The notes: a model not told the origin generated them from the sequence alone. A DNA stretch of 64,000 bases from Macrosoma leucophasiata (GCA_036365455.1 JAWQUS010000002.1:1302001-1366000); one strand, 5' to 3'; shown: positions 21,208-31,304, counted from the stretch's first letter. Program-made: numbers and translations.

Positions 21208-21256
21208 TTTTACGAAGTGACAGTAGCTAATGTCAAGCTACTGTCACTTCGTAAAA
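21208..21256. repeat. Perfect short-loop palindrome
   Basis: 21-nt perfect arms (ttttacgaagtgacagtagct and complement) with a 7-nt loop. Confidence 0.9.
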
Positions 21257-22270
21257 TAATGATACCACATTTAACGTTATAGCGAGGGACCCAACAATCG
21301 ATAAAAATCGCGATTTAATGTTTATGTAATTATAATATTGGTGTGCCAGTTTTAAGAATTATTGATCGATTTTATTGAAAAAAAAAACATTATTATTCAC
21401 AATAATTATTTATTTATTAATAATCAATGCAATATTTTATTAAAAGTTAATGTTTTGTTTCAATTATATTAAAAATAAAACTTATAATAAAAGAGCCTAG
21501 ATAGCTTGTTTTCTTTAACTTTAAGTGTATTTATTGGTTTCGGTTTGCCATCAAAATGAATCCTCAGCCAAGTGCATCACAAAAAGACATAAACACATTG
21601 TCCCCAACGAAAAAAAAAATGTTAACGAAAAGATTTGACGGTTACTGAAAAAGTAATGATCCGCAACGTCTACAAGTACGTGAAAAACGAAACTACTGCG
21701 CTAAAATAGTAGTTATTTAGATAATTCTATAAACGAATTGAATCGATTCAGAAATATTTCATTTTCGTATCGATTAATTTCGCAACGTCACTATTTAGCA
21801 GTTGTCATTACGTTGCAGACTGAAAATGTCAAATCAGGAATCGAATTAAAATTATACGTGAACATCCAGTAAAAAGACTTCTGTGTCCCGCCAGCTTACC
21901 CGAGACGTCAGTACAAAGTTTAGGATCTAAAAGGATTACGAGACGAGAGCTGTCGATGCCCTTTCCTTACTATTTACAAATCAAAGAAATCCGTGTACAT
22001 ACTTCTGCGGCATCCACTTGATGCTAGAGAGCTATGACGAAATGTGCATTAAAGAAATCCGGCTCGTAGGACCATTGATTGCTAATTAGAGATTTTTCAG
22101 GCATTTCAGTTCAGTCATAAACTTAGTTTTACCATTCATGTTAAAAGCTCAAATAAAAAATCCTTTTGTTTGGTTTTACTAGGCCAAACGGGCAGAAGTT
22201 TCTGACAAGGAATAATAATTCACTAGTGCATTAATAAAAAGATGGATGCTTGAAATAATGTTGGTAACAA
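21257..22270. other. AT-rich intron sequence
   Basis: No family or coding signal was recognised. Many aataat and ttaatt stretches. Confidence 0.35.
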
Positions 22271-22274
22271 ATCA

Positions 22275-22530
22275 CAGATGAAGATGGAAAATAAGCATTC
22301 AGATGTTCAGTAATGACTGCAGCCTATAGACATTACTTAAAAACCATAGGTCAAAATGCAGATGCGTTGCCACCCCTGACGCCGAGTTGTTATGTCTCTG
22401 TGAGAGTTATTACGGGGCCACATGCATTTTGACCTCTGGTTTTTGTGCAGATGTCTATAGGCTGCAGTCATCACTTAACATCAATGTGAGCTGCATGCTT
22501 GTTTGCCACCTTCTTTACATAAAGAAATGT
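22275..22530. mobile_element. Head-to-head pair of SINE-A2 pieces
   Basis: 22275-22424 is A2 on the minus strand and 22425-22530 is A2 on the plus strand. They meet at ggggccacatgcattttgac. Each keeps the ggctgcagtc/gactgcagcc core, giving a large inverted repeat. Confidence 0.7.
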
Positions 22531-22582
22531 AAATGTATTTTAATAAGTCATTCAAACAATGGCGCTCCAACCATTCTAATGT

Positions 22583-22893
22583 AACGTAACTTCACGCCTG
22601 TAATCCCCGAAGAGGTAGGCCGAGGTAATTGCATGCATTCGAGCATACATGAAAACACCCACTATTCGCCGGTTACGTTTTGCAGGTGGTGAGCCTGTTG
22701 CCATCTCCGGGCACATTACCAAACTTCGAGGTACTGGGAAATTTCCAGAAAATGGAGAAATCTCAATGGAACCAGAGATAAATGACTTTACTCCATTATC
22801 TCTGATATCCCCCTACCCGGGAATCGAACCCAGGATCCCAGCGTAGTAGTAGTGACCTGGGAGCTGGTCAGGCTACTGAGGCAGTTCTAATAG
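22583..22893 (-). mobile_element. SINE-C copy
   Basis: From cgtaacttcacgcctgtaat to the head complement (gggaatcgaacccaggatcc). The A-box end is slightly rearranged. Confidence 0.8.
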
Positions 22894-22904
22894 TCTAATA
22901 TGGG

Positions 22905-23050
22905 CATATCATTAGGGCTAATAGCCACGCTTGGCATGCAGATTGGCGAATGCCGCTTCGGTAGTTTTATCGCAGGACGTTTCTGCCCATCACGCGTTAT
23001 TGCACTTACTACCGCTCCATGAGAGTGGATAAAATAATTCTTCCGCTAAA
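22905..23050. repeat. Repeat R fragment
   Basis: atagccacgcttggcatgca and gattggcgaatgc recur at 40320-40365 and 61376-61410. Likely a LINE-derived piece. Class not proven. Confidence 0.4.
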
Positions 23051-23204
23051 GGGGGTGTGATTAATGACGTCACCGTCACTTTAGCTTAATTGGAAGAATC
23101 TATTATTTTCGTAACCGTCTAGCGCGCGCCCTCTATTAGAGCAAGTTAGTAAATTGATTCCGATTTCAATTTTGAAATATTTTGAAATACACATTTTGTT
23201 ACAG

Positions 23205-23599
23205 ATCGCTCCCGGTCGTTCGGGCCGCAGCGCAGTGGCTACGTGCCATACGGCAACCAAGGACAGCAAGGCAACCAAGGGTACCAGGCCAACCAGAGTT
23301 ACCAGGCCAACCAAGGCCACCAAAGCCACAACCAAGGCCACCAAAGCCACAACCAAGGCCACCAAAGCCACAACCAAGGCTACCAGAACCGATCAAACTA
23401 CCAATCCAACCAAGATCGCCAGGGACAAAACTATCGGCAGAATTACAACCAAAACCAATCCGGGTACTCGTCGCACCAGGGTAACCAGGGCAACTCGAGA
23501 TACAACCAAAACCAAGGGTCGCAGAGGTACAGCCCGTATCAGAACCAGAACCAAGGCAGGCCGCAAGGCAGACACCAGGGCAACTCCACCTGGCGATGA
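23205..23599 (+). CDS. Terminal exon 'D': Gln/Asn/Gly-rich C terminus
   Basis: The acceptor attttgttacag enters in phase 1, and the single base from exon C completes an Asn codon. The frame reads RSRSFGPQRSGYVPYGNQGQ, then about 110 residues dominated by Gln, Asn, Gly, His, Tyr and Ser, and stops after GNSTWR. Tyr recurs at nearly even spacing (GYQANQ, SYQANQ, NYRQNYNQNQ), as in prion-like low-complexity domains that drive condensation. That property is an inference from composition. Three exact 7-codon repeats (GHQSHNQ) sit at 23315-23377. Other frames give Thr/Lys- or Pro-rich readings of the same repeats and are shadows. The stop is followed 14 bp later by a MITE, so any 3' UTR and poly(A) signal must lie in or after the MITE. 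Confidence 0.78.
23315..23377 (+). repeat. 21-bp in-frame tandem repeat, three exact copies
   Basis: Unit ggccaccaaagccacaacca plus a, encoding GHQSHNQ, repeated with no differences. This implies a recent expansion in the coding tail. Confidence 0.95.
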
Positions 23600-23613
23600 T
23601 ATTAAAATGGTTA

Positions 23614-24166
23614 CAGTCCAACAAAAAATATCACACTTCGACCTTTAGAAGGAAACTTCGGCTTATTTAGGATCTGTTTTTATTATGTTATGAAATTGGC
23701 AAACAGGCATGCAGTTCACATTGATGTTAAGTGATGACTGCAGCTTATAGACACCCACACAAAGACCAGAGTTCAAAATGCAGATGCGTTACTTTTGAGG
23801 CCTAAGGTGTTGCCTCTGTGCTGTAAATTACAGGGCCGTACATTACCACCTGACCGGAACACGATAGTGCTGAACATTACCATTTATCGGCAAGTATATT
23901 AGGTAATGCGGTGGTGACAAAGCCCGCGAGCTCCGTCACTGGAGCTCTACCACCAGTAAAAATGTCTGTAGAGCGTTATCGTTCTCGGCAGTTCTCGCAC
24001 CTTACCTATGTGACAGTTTGTCGACCATTTTGATCAAGTTTTGACCAATACCGGTCAGTGCTTACGTAGGCAGTGTGCATCAGAGATAACGCTCTACGAA
24101 GTCGAGACTAGCCGATAGTCTCTTTCGTAGGCTCGATGTGTAAGATTGCTTGCTGGGCTGGTACTG
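23614..24166. mobile_element. MITE-B copy carrying a SINE-A
   Basis: TA|cagtccaacaaaaaatatca at the left and ggctggtactg|TA at the right are the MITE ends. A SINE-A1 (23681-23961, minus) interrupts it within ggatctgt/gtctgt, giving an ~5-bp duplication (tctgt). Confidence 0.8.
23681..23961 (-). mobile_element. SINE-A1 copy nested in MITE-B
   Basis: Near full length. The surrounding MITE-B sequence resumes precisely on both sides, so the nesting order is clear. Confidence 0.85.
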
Positions 24167-24383
24167 TAATAAGGGGTTACTCATCACGCAAATAGAGTAG
24201 TTGACAAGGTTTGAAATGAATTGGTCATCCGTAATAAGTGTGATTGGGACAGGGGTATATAAAACTTAAACAATGTACAATGGCTGGTGAATCGGTGAGG
24301 AAACTTTAAAAGTATAATAAAATAAAACAAGAAATTGTCGAAACCACTATCTGTAAAAACTAAAAACACAAAGGACATATAAA
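24167..24383. other. No recognised feature
   Basis: AT-rich. Possible remainder of the 3' UTR of the plus-strand gene. aataaa occurs at 24317-24325, but too little is known to call a poly(A) site. Confidence 0.3.
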
Positions 24384-24540
24384 AAATTGCTTCGACTTTG
24401 GTAGCTTAGTGAAAAATGCATGAACTGGTTATCCTGAGCTCGCAGGTTCGATCCCTATCCGTAGTCAAACATTTATTTCCATTTTTCTTTAATTTCTAAA
24501 TGCTCTTGCATGTTATTGCGAAAAATAATATTAAAATTAT
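24384..24540 (+). mobile_element. Family F tRNA-like element, one arm
   Basis: gactttggtagcttagtg (A-box side) and ctcgcaggttcgatcccta (B-box), then the gtcaaa...ttttctttaatttc arm. Confidence 0.65.
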
Positions 24541-24739
24541 TTAGGGCACAGCCACATCTTAACGATTTTGTATAATTTGGTAAGTCTATCATATCGTTTG
24601 TATAGCTATTTATTCTACTCTCAATCAATCTGCTATCTCTCAATCAAACAAAAATCTACTATCAATGGATGTCGTTCACCGAACCCAAATCGGTCAAATC
24701 AAAATGTGAAAGAAAAATTCGACGCTCACACCTTGTGTG

Positions 24740-25640
24740 AAAAATTTAACATTTTTCAGATCTAAGATGGTGGATCTTGGTTGTTATATTTAACATTTTT
24801 CAGATCTAAGATGGCGGACATAATCATTTTTTCGAATTGTGATATGGGTGTCAATTTCGAGGTTTCTTGGGGTGCTGATTGCAAAATGTTATCCGTTTGC
24901 TGATCCAAGATGGCGGTCACATGTTCTTTTCAAAATATGATATAGGTATCAATTTGTACGTTTCTTGGGGTACTAATCACTAAAATGACATATTTTTCAG
25001 GTCATTTTAGTAATCAGCACCCCAAGAAACCTCGAAATTAACACCCATATCACAATTTGGAAAAGTTATTACGTATTAGTTATTATCTTGTATCTGAAAC
25101 ATGATGCCATTTGCGTAATCAGCACCCCAAGAAACCTCGAAATTGATACCCATGTCATATTTTGAAAAACAAACTGTAAGCCATCTTGGATCTGCAAATG
25201 GATGCCATTTTCGTAATCAGCACCCCAAGAAACCTCGAAATTGACACCCATATCACAATTTGAAAAAAATGTTTTGTCCGCCATCTTGGATATGAAAAAT
25301 GATGCCATTTGCGTAATCAGCACCCCAAGAAACCTCGAAATTGATACCCATGTCATATTTTGAAAAAAAAATCTGTCAGCTATCTTGGATCTGCAAATAA
25401 TGCCATTTTCGTAATCTGCACCCCAAGAAACCTCGAAATTGACACCCATATCACAATTTGGAAGAAACATTTTGTCCGCTACTAAAATTTGTACCTTAAG
25501 AAACCGTAAAATTGAAATCCATATCATATTTTCAAAAAATAATTATCTCTGCAGTCTTCGATTTTAAAGGAGATATCATTTGCGTAATTTTCACCTCAAG
25601 GAACTCTAAAATTGATACTCACCACTGTATACTACCACCT
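24740..25640. repeat. Inverted array of ~99-bp satellite-like units
   Basis: Two units lie forward (24740-24990; spacing 99 bp between ggtttcttgg landmarks), then the array flips around aaaatgac...gtcatttt at 24983-25009 and continues reversed. The gtaatcagcacccc landmark recurs at 25010, 25115, 25213, 25313, 25411 and (diverged) about 25488 and 25583. Units alternate between two types: gacacccatatcacaattt and gatacccatgtcatatttt, so the true period is about 200 bp. Most units include a gccatcttgg or aagatggcgg motif. Reading frames through it are a by-product of the repeats. Confidence 0.9.
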
Positions 25641-25752
25641 TACCAGAACATGATAACGGTGGACATGGAGTTATCATTTACTGGTAGGTAAAGTAGATGA
25701 TATGGAGGTGTTCACGCCTTCGAGCTCGTTCATTAAAGTTCTATCACCATAC
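25641..25752 (-). mobile_element. Diverged SINE-A2 fragment
   Basis: accagaacatgataacgg, tagagtt-like and ctcgttcattaaagttctat blocks are recognisable. Confidence 0.6.
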
Positions 25753-25756
25753 AGTC

Positions 25757-26545
25757 ATACACAGCACAACAGCCCACCATTCTTATGTACATAAAATATT
25801 AAGTTTTTAAATTATTTAAGATTAGACCGTTCACAACGTAGAAATAACTAACGAGCAAAAATCAAGAAAGTTGTATTCAAAACCGTTCTAGTAGTATAAT
25901 CACTGTGATGCAATATTAATAAGCACAGCAATGCATATCTCCTCTACAATTACTTAATCTTTGATCTTGTCGACCAAGTACAGCGAGTATCCGCTAGATC
26001 ACTCAAATTTTGACAAATATATGATGAGCTCCGTTTTGCCAAGGTCATTCAGGCTACTTAACCCCTTAAGGAACTCAAACTTAAAAAACATTGGATCATT
26101 AGAAAATGATATATTTTTTTAAACCTTACAATTAAACTAAATATTATCCAAAAATAGCTAAGAAATATAATAGGCAGGAACAGAATGTTCCATTTTCTCT
26201 TTTACAATATATATCCCGGAATATGAGACAATCGTTGTCATCCACCAGCCGAGCTCCAAAGCCCACAAGTGCTGAGACAAACCTCCCGAAAAAATCTCAA
26301 TAGAATCTGATGAAGATGGGTGAAAGGTCAATGATCGTCTATTTTATAAATTTCAGAATATTTTGGTCTAAGTGCAATATATATTGCTTTTTTACTATCT
26401 TAAATATAAATTTTTTAACATTTTTTTTATTATTTATATTTACTTGCAGTTATTTGTCTATTTTTACAATTTACGTCTCCCTAAACCTTAGAGTCGTTTT
26501 TTATAGATTATTTATCTTATACGAGTGGACGATACCTAGGGTATA
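25757..26545. other. Intergenic AT-rich DNA
   Basis: Nothing was recognised. Confidence 0.35.
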
Positions 26546-26554
26546 CTCCAGGTA

Positions 26555-26805
26555 CAGTATCAATCAAGAAATAATGCACATCGACCTCAGGAAGAGACGT
26601 CGGCTTATTTCGGACCTGTAGAGCGTTATCTCTTTCGCATCTTACCTATTTGACGTTTGTCGACCATTTTGATCAAGTTTTGACCAATACCGGACTACGG
26701 ATGGTTACGTACGCAGTGTGCAGCAGAGATAACGCTCTATGAAGCCGAAACTAGCCGTTTGTCACTTTCATAGGCTCGATGTGCATTATTTCTAGTTGAG
26801 CACTG
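26555..26805. mobile_element. MITE-B copy, full length
   Basis: TA|cagtatcaatcaagaaataa ... tctagttgagcactg|TA. Long inverted repeats with agagataacgctctatgaag in the right half. Confidence 0.85.
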
Positions 26806-26809
26806 TATG

Positions 26810-27560
26810 TAGGTTTCCATATTTGGATTCACTACAGTTCCGAATTGTTCTCAAAGTTATAATTCACAGATGACCAATTCTTTAAATGTCAATTGAACAA
26901 AACGCCACAGATTTTTATCTAATAGAAGATATTATATAAATAGCAACTTTGACGAAGACGGCATTCATATATTTAAAATGTAATAATAAAAAACAAAGAA
27001 ACTGATTTAGATCATTTGATTTGTATGTCTTTTCTATTTAGATTGAAATTCTAAATCTGTATATTTGAATATCCTGAGACGACACTTATGCAGTATTCCG
27101 CTTTTGATACTCACCTATATATTTTAGCTTAATTTTGAATGAAATCGTAAATTTGTAAATAAGCATAATAGTAACAATGTAATAATAGTGAACATTTTCA
27201 TTGTAAACATATAATTTGATTATAATATGATTGGACCCTGAACTTGTGTTTTATTTAATTATTTCCTGAACAATTCTTGTAGGAATGTACTTGTTTCCTA
27301 ACACAGATAATCGAAAAAAAAATCGATTTGTAATCCATTAGATTTTTTTATTATTTATTAATTTATTAAGTACAGTTTAAAATACAGCATTTTTGTATAA
27401 TAAATACCGCACCACGAAAACCTCACAGGGTTTATCTGGGCGCCGGTGAGTCGCAAATTTTAAGCTTAGTGTAGTACCTTCTTCATTTATTACAAAAAAA
27501 AATGGTTTGTACTATACATGATTTACAAATCTATAGGTAGCTTATTTAAATAATGAGGTA
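26810..27560. other. Intergenic AT-rich DNA
   Basis: No gene. 27330-27480 may be the 3' untranslated part of the LINE fragment that follows on the minus strand. Confidence 0.35.
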
Positions 27561-27591
27561 TTAGATAACTAATCACTGTAATCCCATAGAA

Positions 27592-27909
27592 GTTGTTGCT
27601 TTTTGGCAGAATATACTTGTTTCGATTTATGACTGTTCTCATGTACTCTTATAGACGTCTGATATTTCCCACGAGAGAATCTAAGTTATTGTTTTCAGAC
27701 AAAATTAAGTATTCAATTTTTTTATACACACACATAATATTACATTCGAACAACTTGCTTGCGTCATTTTTAGTTTTATTTAGTATATGTTTAGGTGTTG
27801 TAGTTAGTAATATTCTTAATTGCAATTTGTATATGGATTCAATATAAGATGTGTATGTTCTGCCATAGCTACTTAATCCGTAACTTATAACCGAATCTGC
27901 CAAGGCCAT
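27592..27909 (-). pseudogene. LINE RT C-terminal fragment
   Basis: Minus strand reads MALADSVISYGLSSYGRTYT, then ESIYKLQLRILLTTTPKHIL, DASKLFECNIMCVYKKIEYL and ILSENN. The YG..SYG and LQ.RIL pattern is the region just after the RT thumb in CR1/Jockey-group LINEs. Open for 86 codons and bounded by unrelated DNA. Confidence 0.65.
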
Positions 27910-28004
27910 ATAAATTAGTCATAATATACTGAAGTGTGACAAATCGATCCCAAGGATAGTTCTATATTTTTAAATTGAAAACTTCTTTAGCGTGCATCAT
28001 TGTG

Positions 28005-28130
28005 ATTTGAAAGTCGGTGAAACGAAAAAGCGACAGTAATTGGTCAAAACTTGATCAAGATGGTCGACAAACGTCACATAGGTAAGGCGAGAAAGAGATA
28101 ACGATAACTATATGACCCGAATATTCATCC
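28005..28130. mobile_element. MITE-B fragment
   Basis: ttggtcaaaacttgatcaag and gtcgacaaacgtcacatagg match the centre of the family in reverse. Confidence 0.75.
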
Positions 28131-28700
28131 AGGTTACAAACAACAGTGTGTTAAGTGCCAAATATTCCAAGATAGACGTAGGGTCTTTTTATCCTATTAA
28201 CACTTCCCAGGACGTAGTTTTGGGCATCAGATAACACGTATTATATCTACTTAGCTACCTAATAAATATAAAAAAATATAATTTTGTTCTAAATTTTTAA
28301 TATGGCACCGGCTGTCAAAACGATTTCCAATATGGCGGACAAAGCACGTCTGAAGTGGCGCGTTTGTGTGCGATGAATAGTTTTTTAATTTCTTTTTTTT
28401 TTGCACCACAATCGAAGGTTCGAAATTGTGGAGATGAAAGGAAATTAGGGGCCTACGGGCTTGGCTGGAGGCCACTCGAGAAATGAATGAGGTTCCAAGT
28501 TAACGGCGATTTTTAAGGTCTTTTTTTGTCCAGGTAAGCGATTTTAATGACCCGTTATTAATTCATCGGAAGTTTGCTACTGAATCTGTTGATCGGCCAT
28601 GTTTTGTGCGAGCTATTTCGAAGAGTTCACCATAAATAAAAAGTAACGAAGATATATATGCTCATGAATTGATAAGGTAGATAGGTACCTACATAAAAAT
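28131..28700. other. Intergenic DNA
   Basis: ccaatatggcggacaaagca at about 28329 shares the atggcgg motif of the 25 kb array. No other feature. Confidence 0.3.
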
Positions 28701-28703
28701 ATA

Positions 28704-29016
28704 CCTTTACTGGTGGTAGAGCTCCAGTGACGGAGCTCGCGGGCGTAGGCACCACCGCATTACCTAATATACTTCTCGCTAAATGGTAGTGTACATCACT
28801 ATCGTGTTCCGGTCAGGTGGTAATGTACGGCCCTGTAATTACCGGCAAAGAGGCATGACACCTTAGGCTTCAGGATTGGTAACGCATCTGCATTTTGACC
28901 TTGGTCTTAGTGTCAGTGTACGAAGTAGTATAATAAATCTATGGTCAGTGTCTATAGGCTGCAGTCATCACTTAACATTAATGTGAAGTGCATGCTTGTT
29001 TGCCACTTCCATGACA
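28704..29016 (+). mobile_element. SINE-A1 copy with a 34-bp internal insertion
   Basis: Full length. Near 28910-28950, cttagtgtcagtgt is followed by tacgaagtagtataataaat and then cagtgtctataggc again, so the insertion carries a gtcagtgt repeat at each side. Confidence 0.8.
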
Positions 29017-29075
29017 TAAAAAAAAGATAAAATCTAAACATTAACTAAAACTGAAGTTTTAAATGTAGACAGGTA

Positions 29076-29607
29076 CAGTGCTCAACAATAAATATTGCAC
29101 ATCGAGCCTAGAAAGGAGACTTCGGGTTTGTATAGCGTTATTTCTTTCGCATCGTATCTAGTTGACGATTTTGATTAAGTTTTGACCAATACCGGACTGT
29201 CAGTACTTTCGTAGGCAGTGTGCAACAGATAACGCGAAGTCGATTTTTTTTTTAAATTTTAAATTTTTTGGAAGTGGCAAACAAGCATGCAGTTCACATT
29301 GATGTTAAGTGATGACTGCAGTCTATAGACACCCACACGAAGACCAAGGTCAAAATGCTTAAATGTTACTACTCCTGAGGCCTAAGGTGTTATGCCTCTG
29401 TGCCGGAAATTACAGGGCCGTACATTACCACCTGACCGGAACACGGTAGTGCTAAACACTACCATTTAGCGGCAAGTATATTAGATAATGCGATGGTGCC
29501 TACGCCCGCGAGCTCCGTCACTAGAGCTCTACCACCAGTAAAAACGAAACGAAACGAGCCGATCGTCTCTTGCAGGCTCGATGTGCAATATTTCTTGTTG
29601 AGCGCTG
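29076..29607. mobile_element. MITE-B copy carrying a SINE-A
   Basis: TA|cagtgctcaacaataaatat ... cttgttgagcgctg|TA. The interior is interrupted at gcgaagtcga by SINE-A1 (29248-29540, minus), with a short cgaa repeat at the junctions. Confidence 0.85.
29248..29540 (-). mobile_element. SINE-A1 copy nested in MITE-B
   Basis: Its A-tail side is unusual: ttaaattttaaattttttgg. That junction is shared with 30571 and identifies the parent of that patch. Confidence 0.85.
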
Positions 29608-29665
29608 TAAATGCATTTCCTTGCCACTCATGATGCTTTTACTGTATCTATAAACCTTAAGAGCG

Positions 29666-29728
29666 TTCTAGTTTGGTGGGTACCTCCGGACAGTAATGGT
29701 TACTCCAGAAGTACCCACCCAACTAGAA
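29666..29728. repeat. Foldback with 20+ bp arms
   Basis: gttctagtttggtgggtacc and gtacccacccaactagaac are imperfect inverted arms around ~20 nt. Confidence 0.75.
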
Positions 29729-29729
29729 C

Positions 29730-30400
29730 ATCAGTAGATAGATGGAGATTACGGTGGTGCCTAAGGGTCAGTCAGTAGTAATAGGGATGTCTATCCCGAT
29801 AGAAGACAGGTCAACATTAAACCTTTACCATTACCCAAAGCTAGTACTCTAGGCACTCTACCAGCATTAAGGAATGTAAAAATAATACCAATTTGTCATT
29901 CACAACAAATCACTACCCCCGTAAGTAACAACACCTTCCAATATTCGCACATTTCCGCGAATTCCCACACGAAATCACAATATATCATATCAACCGTGAA
30001 AAGTCACAATCGCGAACCGCGACCCTGCTCACTTCCCATAAACCCAGATCTAGAATGTGCACTTCACCGTGCTAAATGTCAAAGACAAAATCTTATTGTA
30101 CAGCGATCGTTTCGTAATGAGGCAAGGGCGGGAAAGTCAGCGTGAGGTGACGTCACGGGGCGCTCGCGTGACGCACAACGGTGTCAAGCGGCGCGCGCGC
30201 AGCTTGCTGTCCCCGTTCCAGATTCAAATTCCGTTTGACAGATGAATTTGACTTCTTGAGTGTCCAAGTGGCGTTGACTGGGTCCGGCGGAGTGTGAACG
30301 AGCAATTTGGCGTTTGATGGGAACAAGACGGAGACGTGTTGACGTGCCTGAGAACTGGGTGAGATGGTGCATGCAGTTCGACTTGTGTGAAGATTATTGT
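29730..30400. other. Unique DNA with a CpG-rich core
   Basis: 30110-30390 is GC-rich and CpG-rich (gcgtgaggtgacgtcacggg, caagcggcgcgcgcgcag) with a CRE-like palindrome. No open frame with coding character. Candidate regulatory element or promoter of an unseen transcript. Confidence 0.3.
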
Positions 30401-30401
30401 A

Positions 30402-30495
30402 AGGATTTACTTGTGTTTAAGTAAATCCCTACATAATATCCTTTATGATCCTCAGTAGGCTATGACGGAGCCTATTAAGGATCATAAAGGATATT
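30402..30495. repeat. Two adjacent palindromes
   Basis: 30402-30430: aggatttactt/aagtaaatccct. 30435-30495: 18-nt arms aatatcctttatgatcct and complement, with inner arms taggct/agccta around atgacgg. Confidence 0.85.
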
Positions 30496-30513
30496 TTATA
30501 GGTTAGTATATTC
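30447..30513 (+). repeat. 67-bp direct repeat, copy 1
   Basis: Identical by eye to 30679-30745. Comprises the right side of the palindrome and the following tataggttagtatattc. Confidence 0.92.
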
Positions 30514-30678
30514 TATATTCTATACCGAACTGTCAGTGCTTACGTAGGCAGTGTGTAACAGATAACGCGAAGTCGTTTTTTTTTTTTTTAATTTTAAATT
30601 TTTTGGAAGTGGCAAACAAGCATGCAGTTCACATTGATGTTTAGTGATGACTGCAGTCTATGGACACCTCCTCCTCTG
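30514..30678 (-). repeat. Patch copied from about 29.2-29.35 kb
   Basis: Contains MITE-B text (ccgaactgtcagtgcttacg) joined at gataacgcgaagtcg to the unusual SINE-A tail of 29248. The same private junction and the same deletion occur at 29205-29345, so this is a copy of that locus and not an independent insertion. Confidence 0.8.
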
Positions 30679-30745
30679 GATCCTCAGTAGGCTATGACGG
30701 AGCCTATTAAGGATCATAAAGGATATTTTATAGGTTAGTATATTC
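30679..30745 (+). repeat. 67-bp direct repeat, copy 2
   Basis: Second identical copy, flanking the patch on the right and leading directly into a SINE-A. Confidence 0.92.
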
Positions 30746-30992
30746 ACTGGTGGTAGAGCTCCAGTGACGAAGCTCGCGGGCTTAGGCACCACCGTATTAC
30801 CTACCTAATATACTTGCCGTTAAATGCTAGTGTTCAGCACTATCGTGTTCCATGTATCGGCTCTGTAATTTCCGGCACAGAGGCATAACACCTTAGACCT
30901 CAGGAGTGGTAACGCATCTGCATTTTGACTGCAGTCATCGCTTAACACCAATGTGAACTACATGCTTGTTTTCCACTTCCATTACATAAAAA
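30746..30992 (+). mobile_element. SINE-A1 copy with two internal deletions
   Basis: actggtggtagagctccagt head and cattacataaaaaaaa tail. The tccggtcaggtgg and ttggtctttgtg blocks are missing. Confidence 0.8.
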
Positions 30993-31089
30993 AAAGGTAT
31001 TGCCCAAGAATACCAGCTCTCTTAGTCAAAGTGACACACTAAAGTCATTAACGCTGTAGAATACGATAGAAATGTACCTATATGTAGAT

Positions 31090-31300
31090 AACTATGGGAA
31101 TTTCTTATCAACCGCTTCGCAATCGTCCAATGTATTCCAACATACATGGAAAACCCACGATTCATCGGATACGCTTTGTCCCATGTAACAGGTGGCGAGC
31201 TTATTGACATCTCCGAGCACGTTACCGAACACCGAGAGTGGCGCTGAGATACTTATATAAAATGGAAAAACCATTTTCTAATAGAGTTAAGGTGAAAACA
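31090..31300 (-). mobile_element. SINE-C fragment
   Basis: cccatgtaacaggtggcgag and gacatctccgagcacgttac match the family body in reverse. Confidence 0.65.
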
Positions 31301-31304
31301 TTTT

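Noticed and set aside
23154..23648. Long overlapping open frames (Thr/Lys-rich, Pro-rich, Leu/Val-rich, Gly/Cys-rich) on both strands over exon D
   Set aside because: All are other-frame readings of the GHQSHNQ/QN repeats. Only one frame joins the upstream exon in phase and ends at a plausible stop.
24740..25640. CRISPR-like array
   Set aside because: The ~99-bp units are contiguous and degenerate with no unique spacers, orientation flips inside the array, and the genome is eukaryotic.
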